A DNA stretch of 64,000 nt from Pseudomonas caspiana (GTDB lineage Bacteria > Pseudomonadota > Gammaproteobacteria > Pseudomonadales > Pseudomonadaceae). A program made the translations under genes and the position numbers. Location: the NCBI RefSeq assembly GCF_002158995.1, contig NZ_LOHF01000014.1:99785-163784 (forward strand). The letters run 5' to 3'. Below are positions 29,772-40,918 of the stretch, in pieces. The notes below the pieces were generated by a model, which searched no databases, had not been told where the DNA came from, and was given only the letters and a program-made list of their open reading frames with translations. Every line of letters starts with the position of its first letter. The first letter of the stretch is position 1.

Positions 29772-31676
29772 TCAAGTCAGAACCTCGGCGAGGTTGCCTT
29801 TGGACTCCAGCCAGCTTTTGCGATCACCGGCGCGTTTTTTGGCCAGCAGCATATCCATCATTTCCGACGCCACTTCAAAATCGTCCAGCGTCAGTTGCAC
29901 CAGACGACGGGTATTGGGATCCATGGTGGTTTCACGCAGTTGCGGCGGGTTCATTTCACCCAGACCTTTGAATCGCGTGACCTGCGGCTTGCCGCGTTTC
30001 TTCTCGGCCACCAGACGGTCCAGAATCCCGTCGCGCTCGGCTTCGTCCAGTGCGTAGTAAATGTCTTTACCCAAGTCGATGCGGTACAGAGGCGGCATGG
30101 CGACATACACGTGTCCGGCGTCAACCAGCGGACGGAAGTGCTGGACGAACAGCGCGCACAGCAACGTCGCGATGTGCAGACCATCGGAGTCGGCGTCAGC
30201 GAGGATGCAGATTTTGCCGTAGCGCAGCTGACTCATGTCCACCGCACCAGGGTCAACACCAATGGCGACGGCAATGTTGTGGACTTCCTGACTGGCGAGT
30301 ACTTCGCCACCATCGACTTCCCACGTGTTGAGAATCTTGCCGCGCAACGGCAGGATCGCCTGAAACTCCTTGTCCCGCGCCTGCTTGGCCGAACCGCCAG
30401 CGGAATCACCCTCCACCAGGAACAGCTCGGAACGCATAGGGTCCTGCCCGGCGCAATCAGCCAGTTTGCCAGGCAATGCCGGGCCTTGAGTAATGCGCTT
30501 GCGCTCAACCTTCTTGCTGGCCTTGAGACGACGACCGGCGTTGTTGATCGCCAGTTCAGCCAGCTGCATGCCCAGATCGGAGTTAGCGTTGAGCCACAGG
30601 CTGAAGGCATCTTTGACGACGCCGGAGACAAACGCCGCAGCCTCGCGGGACGACAAACGTTCCTTGGTCTGACCAGAGAACTGTGGCTCCTGCATTTTCA
30701 TCGACAGCACGAAAGCGATGCGCTCCCAAACGTCTTCCGGCGCGAGCTTAACGCCACGCGGCAGCAGGTTGCGGTATTCGCAGAACTCACGCATTGCATC
30801 AAGCAAGCCCTGACGCAAACCGTTGACGTGGGTACCGCCTTGCGCCGTCGGGATCAGGTTGACGTAGCTTTCCTGAACGCTGTCGCCGCCCTCCGGCAAC
30901 CAGAGCAGTGCCCAGTCGACCGCTTCTTTATTACCGGCAAAACTGCCGCAGAACGGTTCGTCCGGCAGACGCAGGAAGTCGCTGACCGAATCCTGCAAGT
31001 AGGAACGCAGGCCATCTTCGTAGTGCCACTCGACTTTTTCGCCGGTGGCTTTGTCTTCAAAGCTGACCAGCAGCCCCGGACACAGCACCGCCTTGGCCTT
31101 GAGCACATGCTTGAGGCGGCTGACCGAGAACTTCGGGGTGTCGAAATACTTGGGGTCCGGCGCGAAGTACACGCTGGTACCGGTGTTGCGCTTGCCAACC
31201 GTACCGACAACTTCCAGCTCCGACGCCTTGTAGCCGTCAGTGAAGGACATTTCATATTCATTGCCATCGCGCTTGACCCGGACCTTGACCAGCGTCGACA
31301 GCGCGTTGACCACCGAAATACCCACACCGTGCAGACCACCGGAGAACTGGTAGTTCTTGTTGGAGAACTTGCCGCCCGCGTGAAGCTTGGTGAGGATCAG
31401 CTCGACACCCGAAACACCTTCCTCCGGGTGAATGTCCACCGGCATGCCGCGACCGTCGTCGGACACTTCCAGCGAGTTGTCGGCATGCAGAATCACCTGC
31501 ACCGCTTTGGCATGGCCTGCCAGAGCTTCGTCGACGCTGTTGTCGATGACTTCCTGGGCAAGGTGGTTCGGCCGCGAAGTGTCGGTGTACATGCCCGGCC
31601 GCTTGCGAACCGGGTCGAGGCCCGAGAGGACTTCGATGGCGTCTGCGTTATAAGAGCTAGCGCTGGGATTGGCCAT
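29772..31676 (-). CDS. parE: DNA topoisomerase IV subunit B (ParE)
   Basis: 634 residues. GHKL ATPase motifs (EVIDNSVDEA, SDDGRGMPVDIH, and SGGLHGVGISVVNAL) occupy the N-terminal third. The TOPRIM domain has LVEGDSAGGSAKQ and the DADSDGLHI metal site, and the C-terminal FKGLGEMNPPQL is intact. It powers strand passage by ParC. A plus-strand frame of 806 codons lies opposite and is a shadow of this gene. Confidence 0.98.
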   Translation of the reverse strand: MANPSASSYNADAIEVLSGLDPVRKRPGMYTDTSRPNHLAQEVIDNSVDEALAGHAKAVQVILHADNSLEVSDDGRGMPVDIHPEEGVSGVELILTKLHAGGKFSNKNYQFSGGLHGVGISVVNALSTLVKVRVKRDGNEYEMSFTDGYKASELEVVGTVGKRNTGTSVYFAPDPKYFDTPKFSVSRLKHVLKAKAVLCPGLLVSFEDKATGEKVEWHYEDGLRSYLQDSVSDFLRLPDEPFCGSFAGNKEAVDWALLWLPEGGDSVQESYVNLIPTAQGGTHVNGLRQGLLDAMREFCEYRNLLPRGVKLAPEDVWERIAFVLSMKMQEPQFSGQTKERLSSREAAAFVSGVVKDAFSLWLNANSDLGMQLAELAINNAGRRLKASKKVERKRITQGPALPGKLADCAGQDPMRSELFLVEGDSAGGSAKQARDKEFQAILPLRGKILNTWEVDGGEVLASQEVHNIAVAIGVDPGAVDMSQLRYGKICILADADSDGLHIATLLCALFVQHFRPLVDAGHVYVAMPPLYRIDLGKDIYYALDEAERDGILDRLVAEKKRGKPQVTRFKGLGEMNPPQLRETTMDPNTRRLVQLTLDDFEVASEMMDMLLAKKRAGDRKSWLESKGNLAEVLT

Positions 31677-31720
31677 GGGGTCTCGTCATCAGTTGTTCGT
31701 GGGGTTACAGAGTTGAAAAC

Positions 31721-31797
31721 CTGTAGGAACTGCCGCAGGCTGCGATCCGGCATACGCCAGGCTTTCGAACCAATCGCAGCCTACGGCAGCTCCTACA
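31721..31797. repeat. REP palindrome (GTAGGAGCTGCC class)
   Basis: Arms 31721-31744 and 31774-31797, nearly perfect, in the gap between yqiA and parE. Confidence 0.8.
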
Positions 31798-31815
31798 TTT
31801 AATCCGGCAATACAT

Positions 31816-32433
31816 TCAAAGCTTGGAAACATCCACCGCCTGCAGCAATTCGGGGGCGAATCCGGCAAAACTCAACAGGGCGGGCAATTGCCCGGCAAAT
31901 CCCTGGTAGCTGTGGTCGCCGCCTGCCTGGATACGCAAAGCGCATGCCCGATAAAACGATTCGGCGCGGCGATAATCAAGGGTTTCATCACCGGTTTGCA
32001 GCCAGACCTGAACGCGCTTCGGGTCCTGAGGTGCAGGCACTTCCAGTTCGGCCAAGGCCTTTACGTGGTCGTGGGTCAGTTCCCATGTTTCACCGGTATA
32101 AAGGTTTTGCTGCGTACCGACAAAGCCGTCGAAAAGCTGATGCGGGTTGACTGCCGGGTTGATCAGCACGGCTTTCAGAGCGTGGCGCTGCGCCAAGTGT
32201 GTCGCATAGTAGCCGCCGAGCGAGCTGCCGACCAGCAGTGGCCGCCCGAGCTCTTCGATAGCGGACTCCAGCTGGACCATGGCCTGACGCGGATGATGAT
32301 GCAATTCGGGGACACGCACCTGCTCACTCAGCCCAAGCGAGCGCATCAATGCGATCAATTGAGTAGCCTTTTTCGACAGCGCCGAGCTGTTCAGGCCGTG
32401 GATATACAGCAGTGTGGGTAATTCGCTGGTCAC
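31816..32433 (-). CDS. yqiA: YqiA-type alpha/beta-hydrolase esterase
   Basis: 205 residues. An alpha/beta-hydrolase fold with YIHGLNSS near the N-terminus, nucleophile elbow GSSLGGYYA (Ser about 68), and the late His in GGDHSYQGF. E. coli YqiA hydrolyses short acyl esters; its biological substrate is unknown. GTG start at 32433, with AGGAG eight bases upstream. Its place between cpdA and parE is conserved across gamma-proteobacteria. Confidence 0.92.
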   Translation of the reverse strand: MTSELPTLLYIHGLNSSALSKKATQLIALMRSLGLSEQVRVPELHHHPRQAMVQLESAIEELGRPLLVGSSLGGYYATHLAQRHALKAVLINPAVNPHQLFDGFVGTQQNLYTGETWELTHDHVKALAELEVPAPQDPKRVQVWLQTGDETLDYRRAESFYRACALRIQAGGDHSYQGFAGQLPALLSFAGFAPELLQAVDVSKL

Positions 32434-32529
32434 GCCGTCCGCTCCTGGAACACTGGGAGGTACAAAGCCGCGCAGTTTACAGGGACTAACGCTGAAAGAC
32501 TCGCCTGCGTGTGTTTCACGACAAAAAGA

Positions 32530-33336
32530 TCAGTAGCCCTTGCCGCCATAATCCACTTCGAATTCCAGCCCGACCACACGGGACACGCCTGTTTCCAGCG
32601 TTCCATCGTCGAACAGACGCAGCCAGCGATAGCCCGGCGCCGTGGTGTCGACCTTGAAGTCGACGCTGCCCGGCGCGAACTGGATGCAAGTTGAGGGCGA
32701 TGCCAGCAGCCGAACGGTATCGCGCATCTGGTCGTATTCCTGATGAACATGCCCCCAGAGCACTGCACGCACCTGTGGAAAACGCTCAAGTACCGCAAAC
32801 AGCGCATCAGGATTGCGCAGTCCAATGGGATTCATCCACTCGCAGCCAATCGGCACCGGGTTGTGGTGCAGACAGACGAGATGATGACGCTCGGGGGCTT
32901 CGCTCAGGGATTGCGCCAACAGCTGCAACTGCTGATCACATAGATAACCCGGTACCGACCCCGGTACCGACGAGTCCAGTAACGTCACGCGCCAGTTGCC
33001 GATATCAATTACCGGATCAAGCAAATCGCTTTGCTGCGCTGCCTGGCGCATTTCCTGAGATTCGTCGTGATTACCGGGGAACCAGCGTTTCGGCGCATCG
33101 ATCTCCCCGCTCAACCGGCGGAACGCCTCATAAGACTCGACGCTGCCGTCCTGCGAAACATCGCCACTGGCAACCACCAGATCGACCTGCGGCTGCTCGG
33201 CCAATACCAGTTCGATGACTTTTTGCAGACTGTCGCGGGTACACATGCCCAGCAACGTACCGTCCGCATTGGCGAACAAATGACTGTCGGACAGCTGGAC
33301 CAGCAGGACTGAATCCTTAACGGGGGCGTTTGGCAA
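32530..33336 (-). CDS. cpdA: 3',5'-cyclic-AMP phosphodiesterase CpdA
   Basis: 268 residues. Calcineurin-type metallophosphoesterase motifs are complete: SDSHLF, SGDVSQDG, GNHDE, HHNPVP and GHVHQEYD. CpdA hydrolyses cAMP and so tunes Vfr/CRP-dependent genes. The start is TTG at 33336, preceded by AAGGAG; the ATG just upstream is in another frame. Confidence 0.95.
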   Translation of the reverse strand: MPNAPVKDSVLLVQLSDSHLFANADGTLLGMCTRDSLQKVIELVLAEQPQVDLVVASGDVSQDGSVESYEAFRRLSGEIDAPKRWFPGNHDESQEMRQAAQQSDLLDPVIDIGNWRVTLLDSSVPGSVPGYLCDQQLQLLAQSLSEAPERHHLVCLHHNPVPIGCEWMNPIGLRNPDALFAVLERFPQVRAVLWGHVHQEYDQMRDTVRLLASPSTCIQFAPGSVDFKVDTTAPGYRWLRLFDDGTLETGVSRVVGLEFEVDYGGKGY

Positions 33337-33434
33337 AAGCCATCTCCTTGGGCAGAGTCTGGCAATTATGGTGGGAAGCGATCAGGTCGGCAAATCCGGG
33401 AGTGAGTGTCAGGTCTCAGTTACGAACGATTGGC

Positions 33435-33503
33435 CTGTAGGAGCTGCCGAAGGCTGCGATGGCGGCCAGGGTAAACGCTTCGCAACCCTTGGCAGCTCCT
33501 GCA
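33435..33503. repeat. REP palindrome (GTAGGAGCTGCC class)
   Basis: Imperfect arms (33435-33460 and 33479-33503) in the 201-base gap between the DUF1249 gene and cpdA. Confidence 0.75.
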
Positions 33504-33537
33504 AGAAATGTATTCTTTGAAAGACGAGATACAACGC

Positions 33538-33990
33538 TCACCGCACCGCTTCAAACTCATGCCCGCACGCAAGGCAATGGCTCAGCCACTCGCCTAAAAA
33601 CAGATTGAGCTGGGCTTTTTCATCTGGCTGGTGCATTTCAGCGTTTGGATACGGGTAGATACCGCGAAAGCGCCGGGCGTGTTCGGCGCCAATCACTTCG
33701 GCCATGCGTGCGTCGTGATAGACCTGCACTTCAAGGCTTGGCACCGGCAGCCACGGCAGGCTGTGTTCCTGACGGACTTGCAGGGTGGTGGTGTAGGGGC
33801 AATCGAGCAATACCTCAACCGCCAGCACGCCGAGCATTTGATCGCCCTGTGTTACAGCGACTCGCCGCGAGCGCTGGGCGTTGCGCATGTCCGGCAACAA
33901 CCGCATCAAGCGCGCATAGTTGGCCTCGCAGGCAGCTTGCAGCCCGGCAAGATCAACTCGATAGCGCTCGCGCAATAGATTCACGACCAT
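33538..33990 (-). CDS. DUF1249 (YqiB-family) protein
   Basis: 150 residues, soluble. The pattern RYRVDLAGLQAACEANYARL, followed by VEVLLDCPYTTTLQV and the DARMAEVIG and NAEMHQPDEK segments, is that of YqiB/DUF1249. No molecular function is established. The ATG overlaps the nudF end by ten bases. The nudF-yqiB-cpdA-yqiA-parE order matches E. coli and P. aeruginosa, suggesting an operon with CpdA. Confidence 0.9.
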   Translation of the reverse strand: MVVNLLRERYRVDLAGLQAACEANYARLMRLLPDMRNAQRSRRVAVTQGDQMLGVLAVEVLLDCPYTTTLQVRQEHSLPWLPVPSLEVQVYHDARMAEVIGAEHARRFRGIYPYPNAEMHQPDEKAQLNLFLGEWLSHCLACGHEFEAVR

Positions 33991-34598
33991 AACCCCCTGA
34001 CTTCAGCACGATTCAACGCCAGCCATTGCAGCGCAATAATCGTCGAAGCATTGATAATTCGCCCGTCACGTACGGCTTGCAGTGCGTCATCAAAAGACCA
34101 GACGGTGACGCGGATATCTTCACCCTCAGACTCCAGTCCGTGCAATCCCCCTGCCCCATCGCTTTCACAACGACCTAAGTACAGATGAACGAACTCGTCA
34201 CTGCCACCGGGAGAAGGAAAGTATTTGGTGATGGGCCACAACGCACTGAACACAAGCCCAGCTTCCTCTTCTGCTTCGCGGTGGGCAACCTCTTCAGGTT
34301 CCTCCGCCTTGTCGATCAAACCCGCTACCAACTCGATCAGCCACGGGTTGGCGGTTTTCTCCAGCGCGCCGACGCGAAACTGCTCGATCAGCACCACTTC
34401 GTCACGCTTGGCGTCGTACGGCAGCACACAGACCGCATCATGACGCACAAAAAGTTCGCGACTGATCTCCTTGCCCAAGCCACCCGCAAACAGTTCGTGA
34501 CGCAGGAACACTTTGTCCAGTCTATAAAAGCCCTGAAAGCAGTTTTCTCGCTTGGTGATTTCAAAATCTGTCGGGGTCGATCGGGTCGGGTCGGTCAT
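33981..34598 (-). CDS. nudF: ADP-ribose diphosphatase NudF
   Basis: 205 residues. Nudix box from GLIDKAEEPEE to REAEEEAGL (about residues 92-114), exact to consensus. The preceding VLIEQFRVGALE segment and the Pro 15-17 residues after the box fit ADP-ribose pyrophosphatases. It splits ADP-ribose to AMP and ribose-5-phosphate. First gene of the nudF-yqiB-cpdA-yqiA-parE run. Confidence 0.95.
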   Translation of the reverse strand: MTDPTRSTPTDFEITKRENCFQGFYRLDKVFLRHELFAGGLGKEISRELFVRHDAVCVLPYDAKRDEVVLIEQFRVGALEKTANPWLIELVAGLIDKAEEPEEVAHREAEEEAGLVFSALWPITKYFPSPGGSDEFVHLYLGRCESDGAGGLHGLESEGEDIRVTVWSFDDALQAVRDGRIINASTIIALQWLALNRAEVRGLWS

Positions 34599-34808
34599 GG
34601 GGTTCTCGCTTCGGGCAAATCGTGACGTGAGGCCATCCTAACGCGCATCGCCAACCTTATGCAGCCCCCTCTTGAACATGCAGGGTAGACGGTCAATGGC
34701 GAAACGAACTCTAATCCGCCTGGCGGCGAACCGATGTCACTGTTTGCAGTCCAAGCAGCCTGAACTCGAACAACGTAACCGTCTTCATTGCCACCGCAAA
34801 GGATCAAC

Positions 34809-35555
34809 ATGTCGTTATTGAGGATCGCTTCACTGGCTTGCCTGGCACTTATGCTGGGTGCGTGTCAGAGCCTGTTCCAACCCAATTACCGTGCGCCCCT
34901 GCAAGTGCAGCGCGATGCGTCCGAGCTGATCAAGCCGGGCTGTACCGCCGCCGATTGCCCGCTGGTGAATATCGACACCGTGCACTTCCCTGATGAGCCC
35001 AAGCTGGACGCCATCGTGCAGAAAACCCTGCTGCAACTGACTCGCACGGATTCCAGCGGACCACTGCCGGTTTCGCTCAAGGCTTACCAGGAGCAATATC
35101 TGCGTGATTCCCAGGGTCGCAACGCCAGCTACCTGCAAGCCAAGGTACGTGAGCAACATGACGGTATCGTAGTCGTCGAGCTGTCCAGTTATCTGGACAC
35201 GGGCGGCGCACACGGCGCTCCTGGTCGCGCGTTCATCAACTACTCGCGCCAGCAAGAGAAAGTGCTGACCCTGGCCGACATGATCGTACCGGGCAAGGAA
35301 GGCGAGTTCTGGCAAAAAGCCGAACTGGCGCATCAGGGCTGGCTGCTGTCGACCAAGATGAACGAAGACCCTGAGTTCATGAAAACCTGGCCGTTCAAAC
35401 GCACCCCGCACATCGCTCTGACCTATGGCGCGTTCATTCTGAAGTATCAGGTGGACACCATCGCGCCGTATTCCATGGGCCACATCGAGCTGAAGATTCC
35501 TTATCCGCAGCTCAATGGCATCCTCAAACCGGAGCTGTTCCCCGGCCGCGGTTGA
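34809..35555 (+). CDS. RsiV/DUF3298-family lipoprotein
   Basis: 248 residues from MSLLRIASL, with lipobox LGAC (Cys about residue 18). The mature part matches the DUF4163/DUF3298 pair seen in RsiV-type proteins, with VVELSSYLDTGGAHGAP and ADMIVPGKEGEF. In Bacillus, RsiV is an anti-sigma factor that binds lysozyme; here no sigma-factor gene or transmembrane anti-sigma helix is present, so a sensing or inhibitor role is only possible. It lies in the position of PA4972, divergent from nudF and convergent with cytX. Confidence 0.8.
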   Translation: MSLLRIASLACLALMLGACQSLFQPNYRAPLQVQRDASELIKPGCTAADCPLVNIDTVHFPDEPKLDAIVQKTLLQLTRTDSSGPLPVSLKAYQEQYLRDSQGRNASYLQAKVREQHDGIVVVELSSYLDTGGAHGAPGRAFINYSRQQEKVLTLADMIVPGKEGEFWQKAELAHQGWLLSTKMNEDPEFMKTWPFKRTPHIALTYGAFILKYQVDTIAPYSMGHIELKIPYPQLNGILKPELFPGRG

Positions 35556-35560
35556 GATTT

Positions 35561-36829
35561 TTACCCAGCAATTTTTTTACCCAGCAACAACTGCAGCACG
35601 CCAGCGACGATCAGCGCTGGCAGTGTTGCGCCGATATCCGGATAAAGGTTGGCCAGCAAGTGATAGGTGCTGACTCCACCCAACCAGGCCAGCAACGTCA
35701 TCCATTGAAACCCTACGTTAGCCGCCTGGCTGCTGCGCCCGCGCAATACAAAATGATCCACCAGCACCACGCCGAACAAAGGCGCAAACACCGAGCCAAT
35801 CAGCAACAGGAAGTTCTGGTACTGCGCCAACGGCGCAAGGCAGGCGATCAGCGTGCAGATAACGCCTATAGCCAAGGCCAGATGCTCGACTTTCAGCTTT
35901 AACAAAATCCCGCTGGATACCGCTGCCGAGTGAATATCAGCGAAGGCGTTTTCCGACTCGTCGAGCAGGATCAGCAACAATGGGATCCCCAATCCCGCCC
36001 CGGCCAGCGCCAGCAACAACGCATTGACTTCTCCGCTTGGCGCAAACGCCAGGGTGTAAGCAACGCCCAGGCTCATCAGCCAGAAGTTACCGATAAAGAA
36101 CCCCAACGCGGTGCCACCGAAGACGTTTTTCGCTCGCTTGCCGAAACGTGAGTAATCGGCAATCAATGGCAGCCACGACAGCGGCATGGCGATGGCAATG
36201 TCGAAGCCCACGGCAAAGGGCAAAGATCCGTCACCGGCCTGAGCCCAAAGCGCGGCCAGATCCGCCTTGGCGAAAAGATTCCAGGTCAGCCACAGGCACG
36301 CCGCCAGCAACAGCCAGATGCCCCATTTGCGCAGGATCTGTCGCACGAACGTCAGCGGCCCACTGACGGCCAGCAATGTCGCCAATCCACCAAAAAACAG
36401 GGTCCAGAGCAGCGGGCTTGTCCACACGCTGCCTTCGCCAAAAGCACGGGTGCCCAGCAAACTTGCCGCGTCGCGCATGACGATGATTTCGAAAGAGCCC
36501 CAGCCAATCAGTTGCAGCAGGTTGAGCAGTGCGGGCAGTGACGCGCCTTTGCTGCCCAGGCTGAGTTTGAGCGCAGCCATGGACGACAAGCCTGTGTCGC
36601 TGCCAATCACGCCGACAGCTGCCAGCAGCAACACGCCCACTAGCGTGCCGAGGAAGATCGCCAGCAGCGAACCCGAGAGACCCAGCCCCGGCGCCAACAG
36701 CGCGCCGGTTTGCAGGACCATCAGGCCAATGCCGAGGGAAAACCATAGAGAAAACAGATCGCGCGCGCCGAAAACACGCTTGCCTTCGGGGACGGGGTAA
36801 TCGGGTGAATAGGTGTTGGGGGTGGTCAT
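35561..36829 (-). CDS. cytX: CytX, putative hydroxymethylpyrimidine permease
   Basis: 422 residues from MTTPNTYSP; about 12 membrane helices of the NCS1 (cytosine/purine permease) family. The N-terminal RVFGARDLFSLWFSLGIGLMV segment is CytX-like. Such transporters are thought to import the thiamin pyrimidine moiety. The gene follows thiC in the same direction, so the thiC TPP riboswitch probably controls both, though a REP palindrome lies in the 163-base gap. Confidence 0.88.
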   Translation of the reverse strand: MTTPNTYSPDYPVPEGKRVFGARDLFSLWFSLGIGLMVLQTGALLAPGLGLSGSLLAIFLGTLVGVLLLAAVGVIGSDTGLSSMAALKLSLGSKGASLPALLNLLQLIGWGSFEIIVMRDAASLLGTRAFGEGSVWTSPLLWTLFFGGLATLLAVSGPLTFVRQILRKWGIWLLLAACLWLTWNLFAKADLAALWAQAGDGSLPFAVGFDIAIAMPLSWLPLIADYSRFGKRAKNVFGGTALGFFIGNFWLMSLGVAYTLAFAPSGEVNALLLALAGAGLGIPLLLILLDESENAFADIHSAAVSSGILLKLKVEHLALAIGVICTLIACLAPLAQYQNFLLLIGSVFAPLFGVVLVDHFVLRGRSSQAANVGFQWMTLLAWLGGVSTYHLLANLYPDIGATLPALIVAGVLQLLLGKKIAG

Positions 36830-36864
36830 GGTGGGGGCTCGCAAATGATCAGCTGGAACGCGGA

Positions 36865-36957
36865 CCTGTGGGAGCGAGGCTTGCCCGCGATAAGGCTGGA
36901 CGCGGTTTACTTTAGATCGCGTAGGACCTTATCGCGGGCAAGCCTCGCTCCCACAGG
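36865..36957. repeat. REP palindrome (GTGGGAGCGAGGCTTGCCCGCG class)
   Basis: Perfect 31-base inverted arms (36865-36895 and 36927-36957) between thiC and cytX. It may stabilise or attenuate the upstream transcript, as REPs do in other operons. Confidence 0.85.
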
Positions 36958-36992
36958 AGATTGGCTCCAGCAGGTTTATTTAATGAAATAAA

Positions 36993-39140
<2,148 letters not shown>

Positions 39141-39300
39141 ACGTCGCCAGTCTAGTCGGGACGGGCCCGGAACGCCAAGCACGTTTTCAAACGCTGGATA
39201 AATGGCCTGCCTGATTGTTGCAAGGTCCCCCAGCCTCTACACTCGCTAACCAGTTTCTTCGAATCGGACTGGCACCATAATCATGAACAGGGAACACCCC

Positions 39301-40740
39301 ATGCTGCACAAACTTTCATTGGCCATTGCCGTGTCATGTGCCTGCAGTTCGATTGCCTGGGCAGCCGATTTGCCGCTGCCAACCAAGACCGGCCTGGTCA
39401 GTGTTTATCAGGAAGCTGTCGACAACAACGCCGATCTTGCAGCAGCCCGCGCCGATTATGCCGCTCGCAAGGAAGTCGTGCCGCAGGCCCGCGCAGGCTT
39501 GCTGCCCAATCTGTCTGCAGGCGCAGACGTCAACAATACCCGCACCAGCATCGACCAACCCAACGCCGTCGCTACCCGCAGCGGCACGGTGTATCAGGCG
39601 ACGCTGAGCCAACCGATTTTCCGTGCCGACCGCTGGTTCCAGTTACAGGCCGCCGAAGCCGTCAACGAACAAGCAGCACTGGAGCTGTCGGCCACCGAGC
39701 AGAACCTGATTCTGGAAAGCGCGCAAAGCTACTTCACCGTGCTGCGCGCCCAGGACAATCTGGCCTCGACCAAAGCTGAAGAAGCGGCCTTCAAGCGTCA
39801 GCTGGATCAAGCCAACGAGCGCTTTGATGTTGGCCTTTCCGATAAGACCGACGTGCTGCAGGCCCAGGCCAGCTACGACAATGCCCGCGCCAGCCGGATC
39901 GTTGCCAAACGTCAGGTGGATGATGCTTTTCAAGCGCTGGTGACGCTGACCAATCGTGAATACAACTCCATTGAGGGCATCGTCCACACGTTACCGATTC
40001 TGGCGCCGATGCCCAATGATGCAAAAGCCTGGGTTGATACGGCCGCGCAGCAGAACCTCAATCTGCTGGCCAGCAATTACGCAGTCAGCGCAGCCGAAGA
40101 AACCCTGCGCCAGCGCAAGGCCGGACACGCCCCGACCCTTGATGCGGTGGCCCAATACCAGCGCGGCGATAACGATGCGCTGGGCTTCAGCAACCCGAAC
40201 TACACCGGGCAGAACTACCGGGGCGATGTAGAGCAGCGCAGTATTGGCGTGCAGTTGAATATCCCGATCTACAGCGGCGGCCTGACCAGTTCGCAAGTGC
40301 GCGAAGCGTATTCAAGGTTGAGCCAGAGCGAACAGCGCCGCGAGGGCTTGCGTCGCCAAGTGGTGGAGAACACTCGCAATCTGCACCGCGCTGTGAATAC
40401 CGATGTCGAGCAGGTTCAGGCCCGCAAACAGTCAATCATCTCCAACCAGAGCGCGCTGGAAGCCACGGAAATCGGTTATCAGGTGGGGACTCGTAACATC
40501 GTCGACGTGCTGGATGCCCAGCGTCAGCTGTACGCCTCGGTGCGCGACTACAACAACACCCGCTATGACTACATCCTCGACAACCTGCGCTTGAAGCAGG
40601 CAGCAGGCACGTTGAATCCCGGCGACCTGCAGGATTTGTCGCGCTACCTGAAAGCCGACTACAACCCGGACAAAGACTTCCTGCCACCGGATCTGGCAGC
40701 GGCCGCGAAAAAGAACTTCGAGAGACCGCCGCAACGGTAG
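39301..40740 (+). CDS. TolC-family outer membrane channel
   Basis: 479 residues. The start chosen is ATG at 39301, because AGGGA lies seven bases upstream; ATG at 39283 is the alternative. A signal peptide (about 1-23, cleaved after AWA) precedes two long helical repeats of the TolC fold (AVDNNADLAAARADYAA, then the DVLQAQASYDNAR and DVLDAQRQLYAS signatures). It probably partners an exporter encoded elsewhere, since no RND or ABC pump gene is adjacent. It holds the position of PA4974. Confidence 0.93.
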   Translation: MLHKLSLAIAVSCACSSIAWAADLPLPTKTGLVSVYQEAVDNNADLAAARADYAARKEVVPQARAGLLPNLSAGADVNNTRTSIDQPNAVATRSGTVYQATLSQPIFRADRWFQLQAAEAVNEQAALELSATEQNLILESAQSYFTVLRAQDNLASTKAEEAAFKRQLDQANERFDVGLSDKTDVLQAQASYDNARASRIVAKRQVDDAFQALVTLTNREYNSIEGIVHTLPILAPMPNDAKAWVDTAAQQNLNLLASNYAVSAAEETLRQRKAGHAPTLDAVAQYQRGDNDALGFSNPNYTGQNYRGDVEQRSIGVQLNIPIYSGGLTSSQVREAYSRLSQSEQRREGLRRQVVENTRNLHRAVNTDVEQVQARKQSIISNQSALEATEIGYQVGTRNIVDVLDAQRQLYASVRDYNNTRYDYILDNLRLKQAAGTLNPGDLQDLSRYLKADYNPDKDFLPPDLAAAAKKNFERPPQR

Positions 40741-40772
40741 AGATCATTGTCGAGCAGCAAACGGAAACCTGT

Positions 40773-40918
40773 AGGTGCTCGTGAGTGCCTACAGAAAAGC
40801 ATGAGGCGACCTCCTAAACCAGCGCCGCCACGCAACTGCGGTAGGAGCGAACTTGTTCGCTAGGCGATACGTCTGAAACACCGCGCCAGGCCCTCTCGCC
40901 AACAAGTTGCCTCCTACC
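40773..40918. repeat. REP elements after the TolC-family gene
   Basis: A short degenerate hairpin near 40769-40794 and a larger imperfect palindrome (about 40840-40867 and 40896-40918) of the GGAGCGAACTTGTTCGC class. The right arm runs into the last codon of waaA. Confidence 0.7.

Noticed and set aside
29382..31802. 806-codon plus-strand frame opposite parE
   Set aside because: parE is unmistakable; the frame is a shadow of its codon bias.
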